Notes: generated by a model from the sequence alone, not told the origin. Counted from the stretch's first letter, positions 33,099-43,430 are shown. The stretch is DNA of 64,000 nucleotides from Bacillus sp. ISL-18 (GCF_018613415.1 NZ_JAGGQG010000010.1:159888-223887), one strand, 5' to 3'. A program made the numbers and translations.

Positions 33099-34988
33099 CT
33101 ACTCTTGTTCGGCTATTTCGGCTAAATAGGACCAGCGTTCAATTAAATACTCAAGCTTTTCGTTTAATTCTTTTTCTTGTTTCATTAATTCTTGTGCTTT
33201 TGTGAAATCACTGCCTGTCTTAGCCATTTCAGCACCTACTTCTTCGAGTTTTGCCTCTGTACTGGCAATCACCTCGTCAATTTCCTCCCATTCTTTCTTC
33301 TCCTTAAACGTTAATCGTTTCTTTTTTTCCTTTTCTGGAGCTTTAGAGGTAGAAATTGGCTTAGATGCTGTTTTCTGTCCTTGAAGAGCATTTTCTTTTT
33401 CAAGATATTCGCTGTAATTACCGTAGAACGAGTCAATTTCCCCTTCTCCACGAAGAACGAGCAGCTGTTCTGCCACTTTGTCAAGAAAATAACGATCATG
33501 GGAAACAGTAATCACAACACCAGGGAAGTCTTCGAGATAATCCTCTAGGACCGTTAGGGTTTGTGTATCTAAGTCATTAGTAGGCTCGTCCAGCAAAAGG
33601 ACATTAGGTGCCATCATTAATAGCTTTAAAAGGTAAAGACGCCGTTTTTCTCCTCCGGATAATTTCCGAATCGGAGTACCATGAGTAAAGGGAGGAAAAA
33701 GAAAACGTTCAAGCATTTGTGCAGCGGAAAGGGTCTTACCATCCGAAGTCTCTACAACCTCAGCTGTCTCTTTAATATATTCAATCATCCGCTTATTTTC
33801 ATCCATATCCTCGCTTTCCTGAGTATAATAGCTGAGCTTCACCGTTTGCCCAATGATAAAATCACCCTCATCCAGCGGCAGCTTCTTCGCTAATATATTT
33901 AATAAGGTCGATTTACCGGCACCGTTTTTACCGATGATTCCAATCCGGTCTCCCGGCTTTACCAATAAATCAAAATGATTTAAAATGACTTTTTGCTCAT
34001 AGCGTTTCGATGCATCCTTTAGCTCAAAAACCTGCTTGCCAAGGCGGCTTCCATTTAGTGATATATCCAATTTTTCACCAGAAGGCTTTCCGCTTGAAAG
34101 CTTATCATCAAGTTCTTCAAAACGCTGAATTCTAGCTTTTTGTTTTGTGGATCTCGCCTGAGCACCACGTCTGATCCATTCTAATTCTCTGCGAAATAGG
34201 TTTTTATTTTTTTCATAGGTTGCTGCTTCGTTTTCCTCACGAATCGCTTTAGCTTCCAAAAAGGAAGCATAGTTTCCTTTATAACTGTAGAGATTGCCGC
34301 CATCTAATTCAAACATTCGGTTAGCAACCCGGTCTAAAAAGTATCGGTCATGCGTAACAAGCAAGATCGAACCATTATACCTGCTTAAGTAATCTTCCAA
34401 CCATTTAACAGAATCAAAATCCAAATGGTTAGTCGGTTCATCGAGTATTAATAAATCCGGCTCAGCAATTAATACTTGGGCAAGAGCGACACGTTTCTTT
34501 TGTCCACCAGAAAGTTCACCAATTTTCTTCGTAAAATCCTCAATTCCTAATTTCATTAAAATGGACTTAGCATTTGTGCTGGCATCCCAGGCGTCTAATG
34601 CATCCATTTGCCTTTGTAATTGAAATAGCTCTTCTTGGACCTTTGAGTCATTTGGCAAGCTATTCAATTTTAATAAAGTCTGTTCGTATCCGCGCATCAG
34701 TTTGAGGATCGGTGCATCGCCTCGGAAGACTTGTTCCAGCACTGTTTTATCTGAATCTAATTCGGGCTGCTGGTCTAAAAATGAGATGGTATAATCTTTT
34801 GGAGAGACAATTTTCCCATCGTCAGGTGCATCTAATCCTGCAATAATCTTTAATAAGGAGGATTTACCCGTACCATTAATACCAATTAAACCGACGCGCT
34901 CCTTTTCACTAATTGTAAAAGTAATATGGTCAAAGAGCTGTTTCTCTCCATATGTTTTTGAAACATTTTCTACTGTGAACATCTTCAT
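33099..34988 (-). CDS. ABC-F family ATPase (YfmR/Uup-like)
   Basis: Soluble tandem ATPase of 629 aa that acts on ribosomes (translation factor family). First domain: GINGTGKSS Walker A, LSGGQKKRVALAQ signature, LLILDEPTNHLD Walker B. Then a charged linker (YEKNKNLFRRELEWIRRGA region) and a second domain with GKNGAGKST, LSGGEKRRLYLL and LLLDEPTNDLD. The final about 90 residues are a coiled coil, as in YfmR and Uup; no membrane segments. ATG 34988 overlaps the stop of the HD gene by 4 bp. Confidence 0.9.
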   Translation of the reverse strand: MKMFTVENVSKTYGEKQLFDHITFTISEKERVGLIGINGTGKSSLLKIIAGLDAPDDGKIVSPKDYTISFLDQQPELDSDKTVLEQVFRGDAPILKLMRGYEQTLLKLNSLPNDSKVQEELFQLQRQMDALDAWDASTNAKSILMKLGIEDFTKKIGELSGGQKKRVALAQVLIAEPDLLILDEPTNHLDFDSVKWLEDYLSRYNGSILLVTHDRYFLDRVANRMFELDGGNLYSYKGNYASFLEAKAIREENEAATYEKNKNLFRRELEWIRRGAQARSTKQKARIQRFEELDDKLSSGKPSGEKLDISLNGSRLGKQVFELKDASKRYEQKVILNHFDLLVKPGDRIGIIGKNGAGKSTLLNILAKKLPLDEGDFIIGQTVKLSYYTQESEDMDENKRMIEYIKETAEVVETSDGKTLSAAQMLERFLFPPFTHGTPIRKLSGGEKRRLYLLKLLMMAPNVLLLDEPTNDLDTQTLTVLEDYLEDFPGVVITVSHDRYFLDKVAEQLLVLRGEGEIDSFYGNYSEYLEKENALQGQKTASKPISTSKAPEKEKKKRLTFKEKKEWEEIDEVIASTEAKLEEVGAEMAKTGSDFTKAQELMKQEKELNEKLEYLIERWSYLAEIAEQE

Positions 34989-35635
34989 AAATCTTGTCCA
35001 TCCCATTCTTGATAAAATTGTTCTAAAAAGTTAAGCATCATTTGCTGTCGCTTCTCTGCCATTTTTCTTGCTGTATCTGTATTTAATAAATCCTTTAATT
35101 TCAATAATTTTTCATAAAAATGGTGAATACTAGTTGATTTTCCCTTTCGATATTCTTCAAGGGTCATTTCTTCCCTTACTTGAACGGCTGGGTCATAAAT
35201 GGACTGCCCTTTTTTACCTCCATAAGCGAAAGCTCTTGCAATCCCAATCGCCCCAATGGCATCTAAACGGTCAGCATCTTGTACTATTTTTGCTTCCATT
35301 GTTTTAAGCTCCGTTTTCTGGCCTCCTTTATATGAAATGGAGTTGATGATTTCTTCGATGTGACCTTTGGCTTCATCGGTAATCATTACTCTATTTAAAA
35401 AGGAATCCAGTTTAGCTCTGCCCTGCTCAATTGTTTTGTTTAATTTTTCGTCAGGTATATCATGGAGGAGTGCAGCCATTTCAATAATAAACGGGTCTCC
35501 TTTTTTTTCATACTTGCAGATATGTAAGGCATTACGCCGGACACGGTCAACATGATACCAATCATGTCCAGTGGCATCTTCACCCAATTCATTACGGACA
35601 AACATTTCCGCTTGTTCAATTAATAAGACCTTCAA
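34985..35635 (-). CDS. ypgQ: HD-domain phosphohydrolase (YpgQ-like)
   Basis: Metal-dependent nucleotide or nucleotide-pyrophosphate hydrolase of about 216 aa. GHDWYHVDRV, AALLHDIPD (HD pair) and VQDADRLDAIGAIGIAR are the metal-binding and conserved elements. TTG at 35635 is placed 7 nt after AGGTG; another TTG at 35641 is too close. Overlaps and is coupled to the ABC-F gene. B. subtilis YpgQ hydrolyses dNTP-like substrates with Mn2+, a likely but unproven activity here. Confidence 0.85.
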   Translation of the reverse strand: MKVLLIEQAEMFVRNELGEDATGHDWYHVDRVRRNALHICKYEKKGDPFIIEMAALLHDIPDEKLNKTIEQGRAKLDSFLNRVMITDEAKGHIEEIINSISYKGGQKTELKTMEAKIVQDADRLDAIGAIGIARAFAYGGKKGQSIYDPAVQVREEMTLEEYRKGKSTSIHHFYEKLLKLKDLLNTDTARKMAEKRQQMMLNFLEQFYQEWDGQDL

Positions 35636-35676
35636 TATCAAGCACCTGCCTTCACCTTTGTTATTTTAACATGAAT

Positions 35677-35724
35677 GGCAAACAAAAAATAACCCCGATG
35701 TTTCGAGGTTATTTTTTGTTTGCC
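35677..35724. terminator. long terminator hairpin after the small Gln/Lys-rich gene
   Basis: Eighteen-bp perfect stem (35677-35694 with 35707-35724; central parts AAATAACC / GGTTATTT) extended by CGA/TCG, T-rich on the 3' side. It covers the end of the small minus-strand gene. Confidence 0.8.
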
Positions 35725-35864
35725 TGACGGCCGCTTTTTTTCTGACTTTGTGATTTATTGTTGCCAATTTGAAACTCACTGCCTAATTCAACATCATTGC
35801 TAATATCCTGCTTTTCAATTTGTTCTCTTGTCTGGTTGGCATTTTGTCTTCCTTGCTTACTCAC
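35709..35864 (-). CDS. small Gln/Lys-rich protein (51 aa), gamma-SASP-like
   Basis: 51 residues, very hydrophilic and free of Cys and Trp: begins MSKQGRQNANQTREQIEKQD, contains VELGSEFQIG and ends GRQANKK. GTG start with GGGGGGTG at about 5 nt. The composition and the GSEF core recall gamma-type small acid-soluble spore proteins, but the match is weak. Overlapped by its own terminator, so a single-gene transcript. Confidence 0.65.
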   Translation of the reverse strand: MSKQGRQNANQTREQIEKQDISNDVELGSEFQIGNNKSQSQKKSGRQANKK

Positions 35865-35923
35865 GTGAACACCCCCCTACTTATGATGACTGACTATCAT
35901 AGTATGTACATTTTGGGGTGTCA

Positions 35924-36772
35924 TTATTTTAATCCATTAAACCAACTAATCCCAAGGGTGTTTTCACCAGCATGAACGCCAATGACAGCACCTAATGGAC
36001 AGCTAATAATCTCAACATTTGGATAATCCGACTGAAGTTCAAGCTGCCAAGCTTTAGCTTGTTCGTCATGTAATCCATATAATAGGTATACCTCTTTAAA
36101 CTGGTTTTGCTCATACGCTAGTCGAAAATAATCAAAAATTTTTTCTTTCGCCTTTTTCTCTCCTCTAACTTTTTCTTTCACGCGGAGTGCACCAGCTTCA
36201 ATTGAAATAATCGGTTTAACATGGAGCATGCTTCCAAGAAAAAATTGCAGTCCAGTCATTCTCCCGCCTCGATGCAGCTGTTCTAAACTTCCAACGAGTA
36301 CATAAGTCTCGCAAGTGTCACGCAGGTGTTCAAGTTTTTCTATCATTGACTCTATGCGATGACCAGTCTTGACGAGTTCCATCCCCTTTTTGATTAATAC
36401 GGACATTGGATAAGTAAGGATGTGCGAATCAAAAATAGTTACCGGAATATCAACAAGAGAGGCGGCCTGCTTACTCGAGGAGACCGTTCCGCTAAGCTTT
36501 CCCGAAACGAGAATGGTTACTATTTCATCATATTCATTTGATAATTGTTCATATAAGGACTGAAAAGAACCAATTGATGGCTGTGAGGTTAACGGTGGGC
36601 TTTTTAATTCCTTTAATCGGCCAAATAACTCGTTTGGGGTTAAGTCTACTCCATCAGAATATTCTACCCCATCCAGTACAACAGTTAAAGGGATTGTATA
36701 TAAATCTGGATGGTTTCGTAACTCATCATCTAAATAGGCTGTACTATCGGTTACCCATGCAGTCTTAACCAA
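35924..36772 (-). CDS. DegV family fatty-acid-binding protein
   Basis: About 282 aa. The DegV/FakB fold binds a fatty acid for phosphorylation by the FakA kinase. Family marks: WVTDSTAYLDDEL, TSQPSIGSFQSLYEQL, TILVSGKLSGTVSSS and EQLHRGGRM. TTG 36772 has AAGGGGAG 6 nt upstream; the ATG at 36778 is too close to it. Several DegV paralogues usually exist; which lipid this one binds is unknown. Confidence 0.88.
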   Translation of the reverse strand: MVKTAWVTDSTAYLDDELRNHPDLYTIPLTVVLDGVEYSDGVDLTPNELFGRLKELKSPPLTSQPSIGSFQSLYEQLSNEYDEIVTILVSGKLSGTVSSSKQAASLVDIPVTIFDSHILTYPMSVLIKKGMELVKTGHRIESMIEKLEHLRDTCETYVLVGSLEQLHRGGRMTGLQFFLGSMLHVKPIISIEAGALRVKEKVRGEKKAKEKIFDYFRLAYEQNQFKEVYLLYGLHDEQAKAWQLELQSDYPNVEIISCPLGAVIGVHAGENTLGISWFNGLK

Positions 36773-36864
36773 AGTCATCTCCCCTTATGATTAGTATGAG
36801 GTCATAATATCACATTACCTTAACTGTACCTTTTAATTTGAATATTGTAAATATTATAACAATA

Positions 36865-36896
36865 AAAATAACCAGCCGCTTATCGCTGGTTATTTT
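36865..36896. terminator. terminator after the hypothetical gene
   Basis: Twelve-bp perfect stem AAAATAACCAGC / GCTGGTTATTTT (36865-36876 and 36885-36896), loop CGCTTATC; ends the gene at 36909. Confidence 0.88.
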
Positions 36897-36908
36897 AAAA
36901 TGAATTCT

Positions 36909-37418
36909 CTAATTGTCAAACCGAACAAGGGTGGTAATCATAAAATCAATCATCTCAACTAAATCTTCCATATGGTCCTCGGTAATCAACCGTCCGAATT
37001 CCACTATGAGAATGGTTATACTTTTTTTGTCTCCGTCTAAAGGGTGAGATTGACTAACAAGTGATATGTCTCGAGATTCTCCCCATATATCAAGAAGGAT
37101 ATTTTTTAGTAAAACATAATCAGGAGCTTTTTCCTGTTCAAGTAAAAACTCAAGTTTCACATAGCACCCAGCGTGTTGTTCAGTTTGAACCGATGGTAAA
37201 AGCTCGGCTGCTAGATTGATCAATGGCGAATTCAATTCCACTTTAGCCATACTTATCCCATCCTGTAATCGAAAGGATAAATCAAAGAGTCGGGACATTT
37301 TGGCTAAATTAATGACATCGTTTCGGTCAGTAATGATAATGTCACCCTTTATATCTCGATCATACAGGGCCCCTTCTATCACTACTTTCATATTGTCAAA
37401 GGCTGTTGGGTCAAACAT
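36909..37418 (-). CDS. conserved-looking hypothetical protein (169 aa)
   Basis: Acidic cytoplasmic protein without signal peptide or membrane helices. It begins MFDPTAFDNMKVVIEGALYD and shows alternating beta strands and helices, including IIITDRNDVINLAKMSRLF. No family or catalytic motif recognised. AAAGGAG is 10-11 nt before the ATG. It starts 17 bp after fhs ends, so it is probably co-transcribed with fhs, which hints at a folate-linked or housekeeping role; this is a guess. Confidence 0.7.
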   Translation of the reverse strand: MFDPTAFDNMKVVIEGALYDRDIKGDIIITDRNDVINLAKMSRLFDLSFRLQDGISMAKVELNSPLINLAAELLPSVQTEQHAGCYVKLEFLLEQEKAPDYVLLKNILLDIWGESRDISLVSQSHPLDGDKKSITILIVEFGRLITEDHMEDLVEMIDFMITTLVRFDN

Positions 37419-37434
37419 TGCGTTCTCAACTCCT

Positions 37435-39123
37435 TTAAAAAAGCCCTAGAGCATTCCCTTGATCATCCACATCCATAGTTAAAGCTGCGGGCTTTTTAGG
37501 AAGTCCCGGCATGGTCATGACATCACCCGTTAATGCCACGATAAAGCCTGCTCCGATAGACGGCTTTAGTTCCCGTATTGTTACAATAAAGTCGGTAGGC
37601 CTGCCAAGCTTAGAAGGGTCATCCGAAAGTGAATATTGTGACTTAGCCATACAAACTGGTAAATGAGACCAGCCAAATCTTTCAAAATCAACTAATTGTT
37701 GTTTCGCTTTTGGTGAAAATTCTACGTCCTTCCCGCCGTAAACAGTTTTGACGATAGTTCTAATTTTTTGTTCCATTGAATCAGAGAGTTCATATAGCGG
37801 GTGAAAATGATTTTCCTCTTTTTCGATGACTTTTAAGAGTGTCTGTGCTAAGTCAACACCGCCTTCCCCGCCTTTTTCCCATACTTCTGTTAAAGCACAA
37901 GGCACATTTTCCCTTTCACACCAGTCAAGCAATGCTTGAACCTCTAAACTTGTATCCGTAATAAATTTATTGATGGCAACCACGAGCGGAAGACCAAAAC
38001 TTTTGATTGTTTCAATGTGTTTCTGTAAATTTTCAAAGCCCTGCGTAAGAGCTGAGATATTCTCACTTGCCAAATCCTTTTTTTCTACACCCCCGTGCAT
38101 TTTCAAAGCACGAATAGTTGCTACTACCACAACCGCTTCAGGTTTAATTCTGGCACTTCTTGATTTAATATGTAAAAATTTCTCTGCTCCTAAATCGGCC
38201 CCAAAGCCGCCTTCGGTGATAACATAATCTGCTAACTTTTGAGCTGCTTTTGTGGCTATGACACTATTGCAGCCATGTGCGATATTGGCGAACGGTCCAC
38301 CGTGAATAAGCGCTGGTGTATGCTCAATGGTTTGGACAAGATTTGGTTTAACAGCGTCTTTTAACAATAAAGCTAATGCCCCTTCAACAGCTAGATCCCC
38401 TACTGTAATAGGTTCTTTATTAACATTATAGGCAACAACCATTCGCGATAGTCGTAATTTTAAATCCTTTAAGTCCGTTGCTAAACATAGGACGGCCATA
38501 ATTTCAGAGGCAACCGTAATATCGAAACCATCTTCGCGGGGAACTCCTTGAAGCGGTCCACCAAGTCCAATAATCACTTTTCTTAAGGCTCGATCATTTA
38601 AGTCCAATGCCCGTTTCCAAACGATTCTGCACTGATCTATATTCAACTGATTGCCTTGCTGCAGATGGTTATCGATTAATGCAGCCAGAGCATTGTTTGC
38701 TGTTGTAATGGCGTGAATGTCTCCAGTAAAATGGAGATTAATGTCCTCCATCGGAAGAACTTGAGAATAACCGCCGCCAGTTGCCCCGCCTTTTATTCCC
38801 ATCGTTGGTCCAAGCGAAGGCTCACGCATTGCAATCATTACCTTTTTACCAAGTCTAGTAAAGGCATCACCAAGACCGACTGTAACAGTGGATTTCCCTT
38901 CACCGGCCGGAGTTGGATTAATGGATGTCACAAGGATAATTTTGCCATCTTTATTTGTTTGGATTTTATTTAGTGCCTCATTGGAAATTTTTGCTTTAAA
39001 TTTCCCATAAAGCTCTAAATCATTTTCTACCAGACCAATTTTCTCTCCAATCTCGACAATCAATTTCATTTTGGATGCTTGTGCAATTTCAATGTCTGAC
39101 TTCACTGAAGATTTCATCGTCAC
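37435..39123 (-). CDS. fhs: formate-tetrahydrofolate ligase
   Basis: ATP-dependent synthesis of 10-formyl-tetrahydrofolate from formate, feeding purine and formyl-methionine synthesis. 562 aa. The P-loop is in [14 protein letters not shown], and [20 protein letters not shown] (monovalent-cation/folate region), [19 protein letters not shown] and TDRRDFVVTIREL-like C-terminal blocks are present. I chose GTG 39123 (GGGGG at 6 nt); the ATG at 39117 is next best. Divergent from metA. Confidence 0.94.
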   Translation of the reverse strand: MTMKSSVKSDIEIAQASKMKLIVEIGEKIGLVENDLELYGKFKAKISNEALNKIQTNKDGKIILVTSINPTPAGEGKSTVTVGLGDAFTRLGKKVMIAMREPSLGPTMGIKGGATGGGYSQVLPMEDINLHFTGDIHAITTANNALAALIDNHLQQGNQLNIDQCRIVWKRALDLNDRALRKVIIGLGGPLQGVPREDGFDITVASEIMAVLCLATDLKDLKLRLSRMVVAYNVNKEPITVGDLAVEGALALLLKDAVKPNLVQTIEHTPALIHGGPFANIAHGCNSVIATKAAQKLADYVITEGGFGADLGAEKFLHIKSRSARIKPEAVVVVATIRALKMHGGVEKKDLASENISALTQGFENLQKHIETIKSFGLPLVVAINKFITDTSLEVQALLDWCERENVPCALTEVWEKGGEGGVDLAQTLLKVIEKEENHFHPLYELSDSMEQKIRTIVKTVYGGKDVEFSPKAKQQLVDFERFGWSHLPVCMAKSQYSLSDDPSKLGRPTDFIVTIRELKPSIGAGFIVALTGDVMTMPGLPKKPAALTMDVDDQGNALGLF

Positions 39124-39292
39124 GTATATCCCCCGCATTAAGCATGTATTTTTCATTGCCCTTCCATTGTACCAAAAAAGATTTTTTTATTCCGATGATT
39201 ATTATATCGAAATTAGTACCTTTCCTGAATTTATAATAATGTTTATAATGTAATTATCGAATTTTTTTAATATTCAAAGACTCTATCGGCGC

Positions 39293-39310
39293 AGGTATTA
39301 ATAAATACCT
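39293..39310. promoter_or_regulatory. inverted repeat upstream of metA
   Basis: AGGTATT-AATA-AATACCT is a perfect palindrome 36 bp before the metA start. It may be an operator or leader hairpin; no S-box (SAM) riboswitch elements are present around it. Confidence 0.35.
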
Positions 39311-39345
39311 TGTATATTTGTGGATTTTAGAAAGGGGACGGTCAC

Positions 39346-40254
39346 TTGCCTATTAACATACCAAAGCAATTGCCTGCAAGAGAGATACTTGAGCAGGAAA
39401 ATATTTTTATTATGGATGATGAGAGGGCAATCAGCCAAGATATCAGGCCTTTAAATATCTTAATATTAAATCTTATGCCTGAAAAAGAAAAAGCTGAAAC
39501 GCAATTATTGAGATTATTAGGAAACTCACCTTTACAGGTGAACGTTAATTTTCTAAAAACCAATTCCTATGAATCAACTCATACTAGTAAACAGCATTTG
39601 GAACAGTTTTACACCACTTTTCCAGAAATTAATAATTTAAAGTTTGACGGAATGATTATTACTGGAGCACCGGTAGAGTTATTAGAATTCGATCAAGTAA
39701 AATATTGGTCTGAACTAAAGGAAATCATGGATTGGGCCGATCAACATGTCACCTCCACCTTACACATTTGTTGGGGAGCACAGGCAGCACTTTACTATTA
39801 TTATGGAATTGGTAAATTTGAGTTAGACCGTAAATGCTCCGGTATTTATCCTCATCAAATTTTTGAACAAAATGATCTATTATTGAGAGGATTTGACGAT
39901 CAATTTTATGCACCACATTCACGTTATACCGATGTTGCCATTGATTCGATTATGAAAAATCCGGAATTAAAATTATTGGCTGCTTCAGAAGATGCGGGGG
40001 CGTTATTGATTTCTTCGAGGAATCGAAAGCATGTCATGGTAACTGGTCATTTGGAATATGACTCTGATTCATTGGCACAGGAATATGAAAGAGACTTAAA
40101 GAAAGGTCTTGAGATTCATATGCCAGAAAATTACTTTCCTAACAATGACCCAACACAACCCCCAATCAATCGCTGGCGTTCACATGGTCACTTGTTCTTC
40201 TCTAATTGGCTGAATTATTATGTATATCAAGAAACTCCTTTTTCTTGGAGTTAA
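39346..40254 (+). CDS. metA: homoserine O-acetyltransferase (MetA family)
   Basis: First step of methionine synthesis from homoserine, 302 aa. The catalytic nucleophile is Cys142 (HICWGAQ), with His235 and Glu237 (GHLEYD) completing the triad. Residue 111 is Glu (TGAPVE), the position that decides acyl donor: Glu goes with acetyl-CoA as in B. cereus MetA, Gly with succinyl-CoA. So acetylation is predicted although the family is often annotated succinyltransferase. TTG start with AAAGGGG 8 nt upstream. Confidence 0.94.
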   Translation: MPINIPKQLPAREILEQENIFIMDDERAISQDIRPLNILILNLMPEKEKAETQLLRLLGNSPLQVNVNFLKTNSYESTHTSKQHLEQFYTTFPEINNLKFDGMIITGAPVELLEFDQVKYWSELKEIMDWADQHVTSTLHICWGAQAALYYYYGIGKFELDRKCSGIYPHQIFEQNDLLLRGFDDQFYAPHSRYTDVAIDSIMKNPELKLLAASEDAGALLISSRNRKHVMVTGHLEYDSDSLAQEYERDLKKGLEIHMPENYFPNNDPTQPPINRWRSHGHLFFSNWLNYYVYQETPFSWS

Positions 40255-40257
40255 AGG

Positions 40258-40281
40258 CACCGGCTTCCCGGTGTTTTTTTT
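40258..40281 (+). terminator. terminator of metA
   Basis: CACCGG-CTTC-CCGGTG (40258-40273), tetraloop, followed by nine T. Confidence 0.9.
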
Positions 40282-40347
40282 TATCATTGTAATTCGGGTT
40301 TACAAATGAAGCCAATGACCAATAATACATGAGAAAGGAGTGTTCCT

Positions 40348-40560
40348 ATGGAAACTATTACTGCCGTCCATCGAAATCATTCTGGTGAGATCATTAATTT
40401 TGTTACTTCCGAAGGCCGTGTCATATCGTATCGCAAAGCATTAATGGATGTAGAACAAGGTCTTATTCAAGGCATTCAGACATGTCAGGATACAAATGGG
40501 AGATTGTCTCTCATGCCGGAATTTGAACAATCCTTTGACCATTTCCCAAATTTATTTTAA
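40348..40560 (+). CDS. DUF3892 family small protein
   Basis: 70 aa. ITAVHRNHSGEIINFVTSEG followed by ALMDVEQGLIQGI is the DUF3892 pattern, a short beta-rich protein of unknown function common in Bacillus. GAAAGGAG lies before the ATG; it ends at a bidirectional terminator. Confidence 0.82.
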   Translation: METITAVHRNHSGEIINFVTSEGRVISYRKALMDVEQGLIQGIQTCQDTNGRLSLMPEFEQSFDHFPNLF

Positions 40561-40591
40561 AAGCACCTAGCTTGATATCGCTAGGTGCTTT
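40560..40591. terminator. bidirectional terminator
   Basis: Twelve-bp stem AAAGCACCTAGC / GCTAGGTGCTTT (40560-40571 and 40580-40591), loop TTGATATC, between the DUF3892 gene and mntR, which converge. Confidence 0.88.
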
Positions 40592-40622
40592 CGGTTTACT
40601 ATTTTAACATGTAAAATCAATA

Positions 40623-41045
40623 CTATTCATGTTCATTGAGTTTCTGAATTTCCTTTAATGCCTCAATTCTATTTTGGTCATCTTCAAAGAACTGAACAAG
40701 ATCACCAATACGATCAATAGAGTCCCAGCTTAAATGATGCTCGATCCCTTCAACATCATGATAAATGTTTTCATCCTTTACCCCAATAATTTTGAGGAAT
40801 TGTTCAAGTAGTTCATGTCTAAAAACTAGGCGTTTTCCAATCTTATTACCCTTTGGGGTTAAGCTAAGTCCTCTGTATTTTTCATAAACCAAATATTCAT
40901 CTTTATCAAGCTTTTGCACCATTTTAGTTACTGAGGAGGGATGGACAGACAGCGCTTCGGCAATATCCGAAACCCGAGCGTATCCTTTTTCTTCAATCAA
41001 AATATATATTTGCTCAATATAATCTTCCATACTAGGTGTTGGCAT
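40623..41045 (-). CDS. mntR: manganese-responsive transcriptional regulator MntR
   Basis: DtxR-family repressor of Mn2+ uptake genes, 140 aa. An N-terminal winged helix-turn-helix (residues 20-60) and a dimerisation domain are present. All six Mn ligands of B. subtilis MntR are present at the same numbers: Asp8, Glu11, His77, Glu99, Glu102, His103. GGAGG precedes the ATG. Asp8, not Met, indicates manganese rather than iron selectivity. Confidence 0.96.
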   Translation of the reverse strand: MPTPSMEDYIEQIYILIEEKGYARVSDIAEALSVHPSSVTKMVQKLDKDEYLVYEKYRGLSLTPKGNKIGKRLVFRHELLEQFLKIIGVKDENIYHDVEGIEHHLSWDSIDRIGDLVQFFEDDQNRIEALKEIQKLNEHE

Positions 41046-41126
41046 CCCTTAACCTCCAAAAAAATACTCTTCTAAAAGTTTACTATATTAAAAAATGAGT
41101 GACAAGGTTCTTTATAGCGGAAAGAA

Positions 41127-43295
41127 TTATTTTACGGCAGTCTCCTCGAATAAAAATTTTATCCTTTTTTCCTGCTCATCAAGGAATAACTTAGCATTAA
41201 AGGTTTTTTCCTTATTCGTAAATCCTTCGATAAGATCTGTTTTTTCACCGGACAGCAAAAGTTTTACATTTTTCTGAGTAATATTTTTGCCAAGGATTTT
41301 TTTTGAAATCGTAAAATTACACTGATTTTTTTTGTAATTACTACAGCCATAAAAGGTGCCCTTATCGACAATATCTCCATCACATTTCTTACAAGGCCCG
41401 AGTTTAGTTGGTGTTCTTCTTTTTCCTTTTTGTTTTCCAGGAGTGAAGTTTTGCGTGAGATCATCAGAAAAAGCCCAGTTAACCGATTGATTCCTGCTAG
41501 ATGAGATTAAATGGAGGACCATTTTTTTAGTTTGTTCCATAAAGTGCTTTGGTACGGCAGCTCCTTCCGATATTTCTTTTAGTTTTTGCTCCCACTTTGC
41601 TGTCATTTCGGGTGAAGCGAGAATTTCTTGACCAATCGCTTCGATCAATATTTTAGCTTTGGCAGTTGCATAAACTACATTCTTTTTCACTTCAATGTAT
41701 AAACGGTCCTTTAGCATGGTGATAATCCCGGCTCTTGTCGCTTCCGTCCCTAACCCTTCCGTTTTCGTAAGGATTTTCTCAAGTTCTTTATCATCTATAT
41801 GTTTTCCTGCCGTTTTCATTAAGGTAATGAGCTGGCCTTCTGTATAACGTTTTGGCGGCTGTGTTTGACTTTCTTTTACATCCACCTTAACAGTTTTCCC
41901 CTGCTCTCCTGCAGTTAGCACAGGCAATTCAGGTTCTTCCTCTCGTTCCTTGTGTTTTAAGACTTTTCGCCACCCCTCTTCAAGCTGTACCTTTCCTTTA
42001 GAAATAAACGACGCCCTGCCATCGACCAGTGTGGTAACCGTAGTATATTCCGAAACAGACTTATTATAATGAGCGGCAATTAAACTTGTAACAATTAAAT
42101 CATAAATCTTTCGTTCGTCTGAACTAAGTCTATCTAAATACGGGATTTGTTCTGTCGGAATGATTGCATAGTGGTCGGTTACCTTTTTTTCATTTACATA
42201 TCGTTTGTTATCTGCAATCGATGCAATCGGCAGAGGGAAATAACTTTCATAATCTTTTATATGACTTAATCGATTTAATATATCAGGGAAAGTATGCGCC
42301 TCTTCTTTCGTAACATATCTCGAATCGGAGCGGGGATAGGAAACATACCCTTTTTGATAAAGTTTTTGCAGAATATCTAACGTGTTTTTGGGAGAGAATT
42401 TATATCGTTTATTGGCTTCAGCCTGTAAAGCTGAAAGATTATATAAGAGCGGTGGTAAAAATTCCTTTCTTTCGGAAAGTACTTCCGCTACTTCAGCTTG
42501 CTTGTCGCGGCAAAAGGCGGCTACTTTTTCTGCCATCTCCTTCGTCTTCACGCGAGTTTCCCCATCGTTCTGCCATTTCCCATTATATTTCTTCCCATTT
42601 ATAGAAAAATGAGCGATGACCTCCCAAAACGGCTCTGATTTAAAACTTTCAATCTCTATTTCTCTTTTCACAATAAGAGCTAAGGTTGGAGTTTGGACCC
42701 TGCCAACAGAAAATACGTCTGAGAATCCTTTTTGCTGGAGCAGCAAGCTATAAAGCCTTGAGCCATTCATCCCGACAATCCAATCCGCACATGCACGAGT
42801 ATAGGCTTCAAAGTATAAGCTTTTTGTCTCCTGTTCATCCAATAATTTATTAAACCCTTCTCGGATAGCATTCGCTGTTAACGAGGAGATCCAAAGTCGT
42901 TTCATTGGTTTTTTGCAGTTTGTCATACGCAGGATATTTCGGATAATTAATTCACCTTCTCGCCCGGCATCACCGGCATGAATAATTTCCGTCACATTTG
43001 GATCGGATACTAGTTTTTTTATAACAGCAAATTGCTTTGCCTTATCTTTTGTTACCTCATATTGAAATTGATCAGGTATGATCGGCAGCGTGTCCAAAGA
43101 CCATTTTTTCCAACCAGGTTCATACTTTTCAGGGGCAACGAGTTGACATAGATGTCCTATTGCCCACGTAACAAATGCACCATTCGGAAATGTTTCATTC
43201 GGAAATATTTCAATAAAGCCGCTTTGTTTTTTATGTTTAAATATAGAAGCTAAGGTTGAACCTTGATCGGGTTTTTCAGCAATAATTAATTTCAT
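41127..43295 (-). CDS. topB: DNA topoisomerase III
   Basis: Type IA topoisomerase, about 722 aa. Toprim domain at the N-terminus (KLIIAEKPDQGSTLAS; HAGDAGREGELI), the active-site Tyr region SYPRSDSRYVT near residue 310, and a C-terminal zinc ribbon (GPCKKCDGDIVDKGTFYGCS). Start at ATG 43295 with AAAGGAGC upstream; an upstream in-frame ATG at 43331 lacks a ribosome site. Monocistronic. Confidence 0.94.
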   Translation of the reverse strand: MKLIIAEKPDQGSTLASIFKHKKQSGFIEIFPNETFPNGAFVTWAIGHLCQLVAPEKYEPGWKKWSLDTLPIIPDQFQYEVTKDKAKQFAVIKKLVSDPNVTEIIHAGDAGREGELIIRNILRMTNCKKPMKRLWISSLTANAIREGFNKLLDEQETKSLYFEAYTRACADWIVGMNGSRLYSLLLQQKGFSDVFSVGRVQTPTLALIVKREIEIESFKSEPFWEVIAHFSINGKKYNGKWQNDGETRVKTKEMAEKVAAFCRDKQAEVAEVLSERKEFLPPLLYNLSALQAEANKRYKFSPKNTLDILQKLYQKGYVSYPRSDSRYVTKEEAHTFPDILNRLSHIKDYESYFPLPIASIADNKRYVNEKKVTDHYAIIPTEQIPYLDRLSSDERKIYDLIVTSLIAAHYNKSVSEYTTVTTLVDGRASFISKGKVQLEEGWRKVLKHKEREEEPELPVLTAGEQGKTVKVDVKESQTQPPKRYTEGQLITLMKTAGKHIDDKELEKILTKTEGLGTEATRAGIITMLKDRLYIEVKKNVVYATAKAKILIEAIGQEILASPEMTAKWEQKLKEISEGAAVPKHFMEQTKKMVLHLISSSRNQSVNWAFSDDLTQNFTPGKQKGKRRTPTKLGPCKKCDGDIVDKGTFYGCSNYKKNQCNFTISKKILGKNITQKNVKLLLSGEKTDLIEGFTNKEKTFNAKLFLDEQEKRIKFLFEETAVK

Positions 43296-43430
43296 CTTAA
43301 TTTGCTCCTTTTTAAAGCATCCCTGATTCATTTTCCCACTAAAAATCTATTTTTGTAAAGGTAAAAAATAAAGGCAGAATTTAGTCAGTCCAAAAAAGCA
43401 AATTCTTTTAGTGTTATTACAAAAGACTGA

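Noticed and set aside
39157..39345. S-box (SAM) riboswitch upstream of metA
   Set aside because: The leader is short and has only one AT-rich palindrome; none of the conserved S-box helices or junction sequences are present.
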